Origin: Clostridiaceae bacterium
Lineage (GTDB): Bacteria; Bacillota; Clostridia; Lachnospirales; Lachnospiraceae
DNA length: 64,000 bases
Direction of reading: 5' to 3'
NCBI GenBank assembly: GCA_902362725.1
Contig: CABIXM010000014.1
Span: forward strand, 1-64,000
A program made the translations under genes and the position numbers. The notes beneath the pieces are model-generated. The model was not told the origin of the DNA, ran no database searches, and saw only the letters and a program-made list of their open reading frames with translations. Position 1 is the stretch's first letter. The number at the start of each line of letters is the position of its first letter. Below, piece by piece: positions 7,588-15,178 of this stretch.

Positions 7588-9210
7588 GTGGACAGACAGA
7601 ATAATAGAAGACAGGACAAGTTCGGCGGGCCGCTTTATGAGAAGCTGGCTGCCTACGGAGCTTCGGATTTTTACGCCTTTCATATGCCGGGGCACAAGCG
7701 GCTTATGGGGGAATTTGAGAATCCATTTCAAATAGATATTACGGAGATAGACGGCTTTGACGATCTGCATCATCCGGAGAATGACGGGGTGCTGACGGAG
7801 GCCCAGCGGCGGGCGGCGCAGGTGTTCGGGGCCGGGGAGACGCATTTCCTGGTAAATGGAAGTACGGCGGGAATCCTGAGCGCCATCTCAGGCTGCACGA
7901 AGTATGGCGGAACGCTTCTGATGGCCCGGAACTGTCACCGGTCTGCCTATCACGGGGCGGAGCTCAGGGGAGCAAAAACGGTGTATCTTTATCCACAATA
8001 CATCCCGGAATTGGGGATAAACGGCGTGATTTTGCCGGAAGATGTGGAAAATGTATTGCAAAAGTCCATCATAGAGAAAAAACAGCAGGCGGATGGAAAA
8101 ACAGAGAAAGACTCCGGTGGAGACAGGGAAAAAAATCAAAACCGGATTCAGACAGATATCCAGGCTGTCATGATAGTATCCCCTACCTACGATGGCGTCT
8201 GCTCAGATGTGCGCCGGATCGCGGGAATTTGTCATCGATATGGCGTTCCGCTGATTGTGGATCAGGCTCATGGGGCGCATTTTCCATTTTCAAAATACTT
8301 TCCGGAGGACGCGGTGAGCGCAGGGGCAGATGTGGTGATTCACAGTGTGCATAAGACGCTGCCGGCCATGACACAGACGGCGCTTCTGCATGTGCAGGGA
8401 GAAATCGCGAATCGGGAGCGAATTCGGAAATTTCTGTCTATCTATCAGAGCAGCAGCCCGTCTTATGTGTTGATGGCTTCCATTGACGCCTGTGTGGATT
8501 TGATAGAGCGGGACGGCGAGGAGCTGTTCGCGAAGCATGTGCGGGAGCTTAAGAATTTCCGGGAGAGCTGCCGGGAGCTGAAATGGCTGTATCTGGCCGG
8601 ACTGGACAGTGAGAAGGACGGTATATGGCAGTTGGAAGCGAAACTGGCGGAGTTCGGGCAGACGGCGGATTTTGATCGGAGCAAGCTGCTGATTTCCGCA
8701 AGGAGAGCGAATCTGGCAGGAGCCGGGCTGACAGGAGAAGAACTGTCGCGGATTCTGCGGGAGCGCTATCATATCCAGATGGAAATGAGCGGGCCGGATT
8801 ATGTGGTTGGAATCGCGGGAATCGCGGATTCGGAAGAAGGGTTCGGGAGACTGGCGGAAGCGCTGCATGAGCTCGATCAGGATATGGATGAAAAGATACC
8901 GGTCGGCGTGAGCACAGCAGATAAAGTGAGCGCCAAGATCAACGCGCTGCCACGTCTGAAGGCCGTTCTGACTATTGGTGAAGCAGCGGAGGCCGAAGGC
9001 GCTTGCAGGCCTCTGGCGGCCTGTGAGGGCGCTGTGGCGGGCAATTACGTGTATCTGTACCCGCCGGGAATTCCGGTTCTGGCGCCGGGGGAGCGGGTGA
9101 CGGAAGAGCTGCTGAAATGCATAGAGGAATGGCTGGAGGCCGGTTATGAGGTGCATGGGCTGAAATACGACGGAGACGGGATTCCGAAGCTTGGGATTGT
9201 AAAAGAATAA
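7588..9210 (+). CDS. Orn/Lys/Arg decarboxylase-family PLP enzyme
   Basis: A 540-aa protein of the aminotransferase-fold Orn/Lys/Arg decarboxylase family (YaaO/SpeA-like, without the N-terminal wing of enterobacterial enzymes). It has FHMPGHKR near residue 32, the Gly/Thr loop NGSTAGI, DQAHGAHF (Asp to PLP nitrogen) and HSVHKTLPAMTQ with the PLP lysine. The start is GTG 7588 because no ATG occurs before the essential PGHKR motif; the ribosome binding site is weak. A Lys/Glu/Gln-rich insert (KKQQADGKTEKDSGGD, ~residues 163-185) is not part of the usual fold. In Firmicutes this gene commonly sits before tmk/gmk and holB, as here. Substrate unresolved (lysine, ornithine or arginine). Confidence 0.87.
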   Translation: MDRQNNRRQDKFGGPLYEKLAAYGASDFYAFHMPGHKRLMGEFENPFQIDITEIDGFDDLHHPENDGVLTEAQRRAAQVFGAGETHFLVNGSTAGILSAISGCTKYGGTLLMARNCHRSAYHGAELRGAKTVYLYPQYIPELGINGVILPEDVENVLQKSIIEKKQQADGKTEKDSGGDREKNQNRIQTDIQAVMIVSPTYDGVCSDVRRIAGICHRYGVPLIVDQAHGAHFPFSKYFPEDAVSAGADVVIHSVHKTLPAMTQTALLHVQGEIANRERIRKFLSIYQSSSPSYVLMASIDACVDLIERDGEELFAKHVRELKNFRESCRELKWLYLAGLDSEKDGIWQLEAKLAEFGQTADFDRSKLLISARRANLAGAGLTGEELSRILRERYHIQMEMSGPDYVVGIAGIADSEEGFGRLAEALHELDQDMDEKIPVGVSTADKVSAKINALPRLKAVLTIGEAAEAEGACRPLAACEGAVAGNYVYLYPPGIPVLAPGERVTEELLKCIEEWLEAGYEVHGLKYDGDGIPKLGIVKE

Positions 9211-9220
9211 AACGGAGAAA

Positions 9221-9811
9221 ATGATGGGAAAATTATTTTATGTAATCGGGAAAAGCGCCACAGGCAAGGATACCATTTTTCAGAAGCTTCTGGAAAACGA
9301 AAGTCTGGCTCTGAAGCCGCTGGTGCTGTACACCACCCGTCCTATGCGGGCCGGGGAGGAGCAGGGGGTGCAGTATCATTTTACGGATGAAGCGGGTCTG
9401 ACAGAACTTCAGAACGCCGGGAAGGTGATCGAACTTCGGGCTTACGATACGGTACATGGAGTGTGGAAATATTTTACAGCTGATACAGAGGCGACCGATC
9501 TGGAAAAATATAACTATGCGGGCGTCGGCGTACTGGAGTCCTACCGGGCACTTCGGAATTATTATGGGGCAGAGCGAGTGATTCCCATTTACATTGAAGT
9601 GGAGGACGGAGAGCGGCTGCAGAGAGCTCTCGATCGGGAGCGCGGACAGCAGGAGCCTAAGTACGCAGAGCTTTGTCGGCGGTTCCTGGCGGACAGTGAG
9701 GATTTCGCGGAGGAGAAAATTGCGGAGGCCGGGATCGAAAAGCGGTTTTATAACCGGGATTTGAAGGAAAGCATAGAGAAAATCTCAGCGTATATAAAAG
9801 AACATAAGTGA
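9221..9811 (+). CDS. Guanylate kinase-like protein
   Basis: A 196-aa P-loop kinase of the guanylate kinase family: GKSATGKDT near residues 9-17, the TTRPMRAGEEQGVQYHF GMP-binding region near 38, and a C-terminal Arg-rich lid. It probably phosphorylates GMP or a related nucleotide. It starts 10 nt after the decarboxylase gene and so is likely translationally linked to it. Whether it is the housekeeping Gmk or the divergent paralogue often found beside the decarboxylase in Clostridia cannot be decided here. Two adjacent ATGs (9221, 9224) are possible starts. Confidence 0.82.
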   Translation: MMGKLFYVIGKSATGKDTIFQKLLENESLALKPLVLYTTRPMRAGEEQGVQYHFTDEAGLTELQNAGKVIELRAYDTVHGVWKYFTADTEATDLEKYNYAGVGVLESYRALRNYYGAERVIPIYIEVEDGERLQRALDRERGQQEPKYAELCRRFLADSEDFAEEKIAEAGIEKRFYNRDLKESIEKISAYIKEHK

Positions 9812-9979
9812 GAACCTTCAGATAAAAGAAATTACAGTCCGCAGGCGGATTTGCGGAGCAGAACAAAAGTATAAAAAGCTGTTTTTTCTAAAAAATGTAT
9901 GTTATACTAAAAAGAGTATTTTTTCATCAAGTTAGTTTTGATAAAATGAATAACGGTAGAAAGAAGGGAGTGTGAATAT

Positions 9980-10969
9980 ATGGCCGGATTTTCCGAAATC
10001 TTGGGGCACGAGCAGATCATCGAGCATCTGCAGAATGCCATAAAGCTTCAAAAAGTATCCCATGCCTATATTCTGGATGGAGAAGAAGGAGCGGGAAAGA
10101 ACATGCTGGCCCGGGCCTTTGCCCAGACACTCCAGTGTGAACGGGGCGGAACTGAGCCCTGCGGGGAGTGCCATTCCTGCAAGCAGGCCATGAGCGGCAA
10201 TCAGCCGGATATCATCACGGTGACCCATGAGAAGCCCGCCAGCATCGGCGTGGAGGACATCCGCGGCCAGCTCTGCGGCGATATCCAGATTAAGCCCTAC
10301 AGCAGTCCTTATAAGATTTACATCGTGGACGAGGCCGAGAAGATGACCGTACAGGCCCAGAACGCCCTCCTGAAGACCATCGAGGAGCCGCCTGCCTACG
10401 GCGTCATCATGCTGCTGACGACCAATGCGGACGCGTTTCTGCCGACGATTCTGTCCCGGTGCGTGACCCTGAAGCTGCGCCCGGTGAAGAACGAGATCAT
10501 CAGGCCCTATCTGATGGAGAAGTACCATATTCCAGATTACCAGGCTGAGGTATGCACCGCATTTGCCAGGGGAAATGTGGGGAAAGCGGAGCGGCTGGCC
10601 CAGTCGGAGCAGTTCGCGGAGCTGAAAAGCCACCTGCTTCATCTGCTGCGGCATCTGCGCGATATGGAGGTCTACGAGCTGACCGAGGCGGTACGTTCGG
10701 CGTCTGAATATAAGACGGAAATTAACGATTACCTCGATCTGATGGCTCTGTGGTTCCGGGATGTGCTTCTATTCAAGGCCACACGCCAGATCGACGGACT
10801 GGTTTTCGCGGAAGAAATTAATGCTATCAGCGCCCAGGCCCAGAAAAGCTCTTACGAGGGGCTGGAGCGGATTTTAAAGGCACTGGAGAAGGCCAAGGTG
10901 CGGTTGAACGCCAACGTAAACTTTGAGCTGACCATGGAGCTTCTCATGCTGACGATAAAGGAGAATTAA
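9980..10969 (+). CDS. holB: DNA polymerase III subunit delta'
   Basis: A 329-aa clamp-loader AAA+ ATPase: Walker A variant DGEEGAGKNM near 36, zinc-finger cysteines C-x8-C-x2-C (RGGTEPCGECHSC), VDEAEKM Walker B and the TTNADAFLPTILSRC sensor region. It is part of the replisome clamp loader. AAGGGAGTG precedes the ATG. It is followed immediately by ricT, the same order as holB-yaaT in Bacillus. The Walker A ends GKN rather than GKT/S, so this subunit probably binds but does not hydrolyse ATP. Confidence 0.93.
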   Translation: MAGFSEILGHEQIIEHLQNAIKLQKVSHAYILDGEEGAGKNMLARAFAQTLQCERGGTEPCGECHSCKQAMSGNQPDIITVTHEKPASIGVEDIRGQLCGDIQIKPYSSPYKIYIVDEAEKMTVQAQNALLKTIEEPPAYGVIMLLTTNADAFLPTILSRCVTLKLRPVKNEIIRPYLMEKYHIPDYQAEVCTAFARGNVGKAERLAQSEQFAELKSHLLHLLRHLRDMEVYELTEAVRSASEYKTEINDYLDLMALWFRDVLLFKATRQIDGLVFAEEINAISAQAQKSSYEGLERILKALEKAKVRLNANVNFELTMELLMLTIKEN

Positions 10970-10970
10970 A

Positions 10971-11891
10971 ATGGAAAAAGTCATAGGCGTCAGATTCCGG
11001 AACGCGGGAAAAATATATTTCTTTTCCCCCGGAAAGCTGGATATCCCCAAGGGAAAGCATGTGATCGTGGAAACCGCCAGAGGCGTGGAATACGGATATG
11101 TGGTAGTGGGTACCAAAGAGGTGGAGGATAAGAAGATTATTCAGCCCCTGAAGCCGGTGATCCGGATCGCGACCCAGGAGGACGATACCCGGGAGGCGGC
11201 CAACCGCTTCAAGGAAAAAGAGGCGTTTAAGATCTGTCAGGAAAAGATTAAAAAACACGGACTGGAAATGAAGCTGATCCAGGCAGAGTATACCTTTGAT
11301 AATAACAAGGTACTGTTTTATTTTACCGCAGACGGACGCATCGATTTCCGCGAGCTGGTAAAGGATCTGGCCAGCGTGTTCCGTACCCGTATCGAGCTGC
11401 GTCAGATCGGCGTCCGGGATGAGACAAAGATTCTGGGCGGCATCGGTATCTGCGGAAGACCATTGTGCTGTCATACCCATCTGTCTGATTTCGTACCGGT
11501 GTCCATCAAGATGGCCAAGGAGCAGAATCTGTCCCTGAACCCCACGAAGATTTCCGGCGTGTGCGGCAGACTGATGTGCTGCCTGAAGCATGAGCAGGAG
11601 ACCTACGAGGAGCTGAACAGCCATTTGCCGGGACTGGGGGACTATGTGACCACTTCCGACGGCCTGAAGGGCGAGGTACAGAGTGTCAATGTGCTGCGTC
11701 AGAAGGTGAAGGTAGTCGTGACCATCGAGGGCGACGAAAAGGAGATCCGGGAGTATCCGGTGGAAGAGCTGAAGTTCCGCCCGCGGAAGAAGAAGGCCGA
11801 TAAAGGGGATAAGGGCAATTCCGACAAGGAGCTGAAGAAGCTGGAGGCTCTGGAAAAGCAGGAGAGGAAATCAAAGCTGGATGACAATTAA
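10971..11891 (+). CDS. ricT: RicT/YaaT (PSP1 domain) sporulation and RNA-maturation factor
   Basis: A 306-aa PSP1 C-terminal domain protein with the family's Cys-rich signature: GICGRPLCCHTHL near 165 and GVCGRLMCCLKHEQ near 203. In Bacillus RicT, with RicA and RicF, binds Fe-S clusters and affects RNase Y, sporulation and competence. A Lys/Glu-rich C-terminal tail (from ~270) is probably disordered. The ATG lies 1 nt after the holB stop codon, with AAAGGAG inside holB, and the 3' end overlaps the next gene by 11 nt, so these genes form one tightly packed operon. Confidence 0.93.
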   Translation: MEKVIGVRFRNAGKIYFFSPGKLDIPKGKHVIVETARGVEYGYVVVGTKEVEDKKIIQPLKPVIRIATQEDDTREAANRFKEKEAFKICQEKIKKHGLEMKLIQAEYTFDNNKVLFYFTADGRIDFRELVKDLASVFRTRIELRQIGVRDETKILGGIGICGRPLCCHTHLSDFVPVSIKMAKEQNLSLNPTKISGVCGRLMCCLKHEQETYEELNSHLPGLGDYVTTSDGLKGEVQSVNVLRQKVKVVVTIEGDEKEIREYPVEELKFRPRKKKADKGDKGNSDKELKKLEALEKQERKSKLDDN

Positions 11892-12618
11892 GTTGAAGGA
11901 TGGAGAACGGCTGGATGATCTGCAGCGGAACGGTTATCAGATTATCCAGAATCCCAGTAAGTTTTGTTTTGGCATGGACGCGGTGCTGTTGTCCGGGTTC
12001 GCGAAGGTGAAGCTGGGGGAGCGGGCGCTCGATCTGGGGACGGGAACGGGTATCATTCCGATTCTGCTCCGGGGCAAGACAAAGGGCGAGCATTTCACGG
12101 GCCTGGAGATCCAGGAGGAAAGCGCGGATATGGCCAGACGAAGCGTGGAATTAAACGCGCTTTCGGATTCCGTTTCCATTGTCCGGGGTGATATAAAGGA
12201 AGCGGCTTCTATCTTCGGAGCGGCTTCTTTTGATGTGGTGACCTGCAATCCGCCCTATATGACGGGCAGTCACGGCATCGTGAATCCAGAGCTGCCCAAA
12301 GCCATCGCGCGCCATGAGATTCTGTGCAGCTTCGAAGACGTGGCCAGGGAGGCGGCGAAGGTACTGCGGCCCGGCGGACGCTTTTATCTGGTACACCGGC
12401 CCTTTCGGCTGGCGGAAATCATCACCACGCTGGTAAAGTATAAGTTGGAGCCCAAACGGATGCAGTTAGTCTATCCATATGTGGATAAGGAACCGAATAT
12501 GGTGCTTCTGGAGGCCTGCCGGGGCGGGCGTTCCCGAATGACCGTGGAGAAGCCGCTGATTGTATACAAAGAGCCCGGCGTCTATATGGACGAAATCTAC
12601 GATATTTACGGCTATTAA
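11881..12618 (+). CDS. tRNA1(Val) adenine-N6 methyltransferase family (YabB/TrmN6)
   Basis: A 245-aa SAM-dependent methyltransferase with LDLGTGTGIIPILL (motif I, ~residue 42) and the amino-methyltransferase motif CNPPYM (~122). Matches the YabB/TrmN6 family that methylates A37 of tRNA1(Val). It overlaps the end of ricT by 11 nt and precedes rsmI by 9 nt, matching the yaaT-yabB-rsmI order of Bacillus. The YazA (GIY-YIG) gene that lies between these two in Bacillus is missing. Confidence 0.88.
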   Translation: MTIKLKDGERLDDLQRNGYQIIQNPSKFCFGMDAVLLSGFAKVKLGERALDLGTGTGIIPILLRGKTKGEHFTGLEIQEESADMARRSVELNALSDSVSIVRGDIKEAASIFGAASFDVVTCNPPYMTGSHGIVNPELPKAIARHEILCSFEDVAREAAKVLRPGGRFYLVHRPFRLAEIITTLVKYKLEPKRMQLVYPYVDKEPNMVLLEACRGGRSRMTVEKPLIVYKEPGVYMDEIYDIYGY

Positions 12619-12627
12619 GGAGATAAC

Positions 12628-13470
12628 ATGCAGGGAACGTTATATCTGTGCGCCACACCCATCGGTAATCTGGAGGATATTACCTTTCGGGTGCTGCGTA
12701 TCTTAAAAGAGGTGGATGTGATTGCGGCAGAGGATACCCGCAATAGCATCAAGCTTCTGAATCATTTTGAAATTCATACGCCCATGACCAGCTATCATGA
12801 GTACAACAAGTTCGATAAGGGCCGGGAGCTGGTGGAGCAGCTTCGGGCGGGCAAAAATATCGCGCTGATCACGGATGCCGGAATGCCGGGTATCTCTGAT
12901 CCGGGCGAGGAGCTGGTGAAAATGTGCGCGGAGGCGGGCATTACGGTGACGGTGCTGCCGGGAGCCTGCGCCTGCGTGACGGCACTGACGCTGTCGGGGC
13001 TCGGGACCAGGAGGTTTGCCTTTGAGGCCTTTCTGCCGTCGGATAAGAAGGAACGCCAGAACGTGCTGGAGGAGCTGAAAAGCGAGACGCGGACGATGAT
13101 TATCTATGAAGCGCCCCATCGGCTTCTGAAGACCCTTGGGGAGCTTCGTGATACCCTGGGAAATCGGCGGATTTCGGTGTGCCGGGAGCTGACGAAGAAG
13201 CACGAGACCATTTTCCGGACGGATCTGGAAGCAGCGATTCGTCATTATGAGACGGAAGCGGCCAGGGGCGAGTGCGTGCTGGTCATCGAGGGCCGCAACC
13301 GGGAAGAGATGGAAAAGGAAAAGCAGGCGGCCTGGGAGCAGATGACCATTGCGGAGCATGTGGCGCTATATGAGCAGCAGGGAATCCAGCACAAGGAAGC
13401 CATGCGGTTGGCGGCCAAAGATCGTGGCGTATCCAAAAGAGATATTTACCAGGCTCTGCTGGAAGGATAA
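12628..13470 (+). CDS. rsmI: 16S rRNA (cytidine-1402-2'-O)-methyltransferase
   Basis: A 280-aa tetrapyrrole-methylase-fold protein with LYLCATPIGNLEDIT at the N terminus, AEDTRNSIKLLNH near 34, the SAM-binding DAGMPGISDPG near 88, and a C-terminal helical region. Modifies C1402 in the 16S decoding centre. AAGGAG lies 6 nt before the ATG. Followed by a terminator. Confidence 0.95.
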   Translation: MQGTLYLCATPIGNLEDITFRVLRILKEVDVIAAEDTRNSIKLLNHFEIHTPMTSYHEYNKFDKGRELVEQLRAGKNIALITDAGMPGISDPGEELVKMCAEAGITVTVLPGACACVTALTLSGLGTRRFAFEAFLPSDKKERQNVLEELKSETRTMIIYEAPHRLLKTLGELRDTLGNRRISVCRELTKKHETIFRTDLEAAIRHYETEAARGECVLVIEGRNREEMEKEKQAAWEQMTIAEHVALYEQQGIQHKEAMRLAAKDRGVSKRDIYQALLEG

Positions 13471-13482
13471 TTTTGCGAAAAG

Positions 13483-13520
13483 AAAAAACCGGGGACCCAT
13501 TGTTGGGTTGCCGGTTTTTA
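13483..13520 (+). terminator. Terminator after rsmI
   Basis: Stem AAAACCGG ... CCGGTTTT with an inner GGACCCATTGTTGGGTT hairpin, followed by T residues. Ends the holB-rsmI operon. Confidence 0.75.
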
Positions 13521-13537
13521 TGTACCGATAAATATAA

Positions 13538-13792
13538 TTAAATTAAGTTAGCCTTTTTTGCTAATTCCTCAATTGACTTTTTGGAAACCATTTTACCATG
13601 GAATTCAATAAGATCATCTCGGTCTCCTGTGAAAATATCCGTCGGTGCATACTTCTTTAAAATAATTTTGTCATCTTCAACATAGATCTCGAGAGAATCG
13701 CGTTCTTCAATTCCGAATACTTTTCGTAATTCCATAGGAAGCGTGATACGTCCGAGTTCATCCAGTCTTCTGACCACTCCGGTGTTCTTCAT
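13538..13792 (-). CDS. abrB: AbrB-family transition-state regulator
   Basis: An 84-aa swapped-hairpin AbrB-type DNA-binding protein: VVRRLDELGRITLPMELRKV at residues 5-24 is the hallmark. The chosen ATG at 13792 has a strong AAGGAGGAG site; the longer ORF start 30 nt upstream has none. In Bacillus abrB lies on the opposite strand between rsmI and metS, exactly the arrangement here relative to rsmI. It probably controls growth-phase genes. The C-terminal ~35 residues differ from Bacillus AbrB and carry a Lys-rich tail. Confidence 0.92.
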   Translation of the reverse strand: MKNTGVVRRLDELGRITLPMELRKVFGIEERDSLEIYVEDDKIILKKYAPTDIFTGDRDDLIEFHGKMVSKKSIEELAKKANLI

Positions 13793-13833
13793 TGCTTCTC
13801 CTCCTTCATTTAATGGTAACACTCGATTTCAAT

Positions 13834-13862
13834 ATTATAACAAAAAAACCATAAGATTCCAA
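13834..13862 (-). promoter_or_regulatory. Promoter of the abrB gene
   Basis: On the minus strand, TTGGAA (13862-13857) and TATAAT (13839-13834) are separated by exactly 17 nt, ~42 nt upstream of the abrB start. Confidence 0.75.
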
Positions 13863-14025
13863 TAGGTAAATAAATTTCTTAATGATATTTTAATGAACAA
13901 ATTGATAAAAAAACATAAAAAAAGGATAAATTAGCAAAAATTTGGGGGAGATAATATGAAAAGCAAAGAAAATTCCATAAATGCGGATTAGAAAGAATAT
14001 ATTGATAAAAAAGGGAGAAGATGTC

Positions 14026-14628
14026 ATGCTGAATTATCTTTGGGCGGCCATGCTGATCCTGGGAATTGTTTACGGAACTTTACAGGGAAGACTGCCGGAG
14101 TTGACGGAGGCAGCGCTTACGTCGGCGGGGGAGGCGGTGAACCTGTGCGTCACTATGGCGGGGATTATGGCGCTGTGGGTGGGGGTGATGGAGATTGCCC
14201 AAAAGAGTGGCATCATTGGCCGGGTGTCCCGTGTCATCGGGCCGTTTCTGGATTTCATGTTTCCGCGGCTGCCGCGGGAGCATCCGGCCAGAGAGTATAT
14301 CACGACCAATGTGATCGCCAATATCTTCGGTCTCGGCTGGGCTGCCACTCCGGCAGGGCTGAAAGCCATGGAGGCGCTGAGCGATCTGGAGGAGGAGCGA
14401 CGGAAGACCGGACAGCAGGCGCGGAAAAAGGGGACAGCCAGCAACGAAATGTGTACTTTTCTGGTCCTGAATATCGCGTCTCTGCAGCTGATTCCGGTGA
14501 ATATCATCGCTTATCGGAGCCAGTATGGCAGTGTGAATCCGGCTGCGATTCTGGCTCCTTCGCTGGTGGCGACGCTGATCAGCGCCGTGGTGGCGGTGGT
14601 GTTCTGTAAGCTGATGGACAGGGGGTGA
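14026..14628 (+). CDS. spmA: Spore maturation protein A
   Basis: A 200-aa nucleoside-recognition (Gate) domain membrane protein with several hydrophobic segments and the conserved ITTNVIANIFGLGWAATPAGLKAM region (~residues 94-116). SpmA and SpmB together are needed for spore core dehydration in Bacillus and Clostridium. The start at 14026 is preferred because AAGGGAG precedes it by ~8 nt; the longer ORF lacks one. The gene ends 4 nt before spmB. Confidence 0.92.
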   Translation: MLNYLWAAMLILGIVYGTLQGRLPELTEAALTSAGEAVNLCVTMAGIMALWVGVMEIAQKSGIIGRVSRVIGPFLDFMFPRLPREHPAREYITTNVIANIFGLGWAATPAGLKAMEALSDLEEERRKTGQQARKKGTASNEMCTFLVLNIASLQLIPVNIIAYRSQYGSVNPAAILAPSLVATLISAVVAVVFCKLMDRG

Positions 14629-14632
14629 GAAA

Positions 14633-15172
14633 ATGGCAAGGGTGATGCTTTACATATCGGATCTTATCGTGCCGTTTCTGATTTTCTATGTGGTGATGGA
14701 GGGGCTGGCCGCGAAGCGGCCGGTGTATGATGATTTTGTAAAGGGGGCGAAGGACGGGCTGAAGACGGTGGTGCAGATTCTGCCGACGCTGGTGGGACTG
14801 ATGGTGGCGGTGGGCGTGCTGCGTGCTTCCGGGTTCCTGGATTTTCTGGCGGGAGTGCTGGGCGGCCTGACGGAGAAGATACATTTCCCGTCGGAGCTTC
14901 TGCCTCTTGCTATCGTGCGGATGTTCTCGGCTTCAGCGGCCACGGGGCTGGCACTGGATGTTTTTAAGGAGTACGGGACGGACAGTTATGTGGGGCTGGC
15001 GGCGTCCATTATGATGGGGTGTACGGAGACGGTCTTTTATACCATGAGTATCTATTTTATGACGGCGAAGGTGAAGAAGACCCGCTATACGCTGCCGGGG
15101 GCGCTGTTGGCGACGGTGGCGGGAATCGCAGTCAGCGTGTGGTTGGCGGGGAAGATGATTTTGAATGGTTAG
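14633..15172 (+). CDS. spmB: Spore maturation protein B
   Basis: A 179-aa membrane protein of the same Gate-domain superfamily: LIVPFLIFYVVMEGL at the start, RMFSASAATGLALDVF near 100 and GCTETVFYTMSIYF near 128. Partner of SpmA; the two half-size Gate proteins probably form one complex. GGGGGTGAG precedes the ATG. Converges with the DUF885 gene, whose stop lies only 6 nt away. Confidence 0.93.
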   Translation: MARVMLYISDLIVPFLIFYVVMEGLAAKRPVYDDFVKGAKDGLKTVVQILPTLVGLMVAVGVLRASGFLDFLAGVLGGLTEKIHFPSELLPLAIVRMFSASAATGLALDVFKEYGTDSYVGLAASIMMGCTETVFYTMSIYFMTAKVKKTRYTLPGALLATVAGIAVSVWLAGKMILNG

Positions 15173-15178
15173 CTACAA

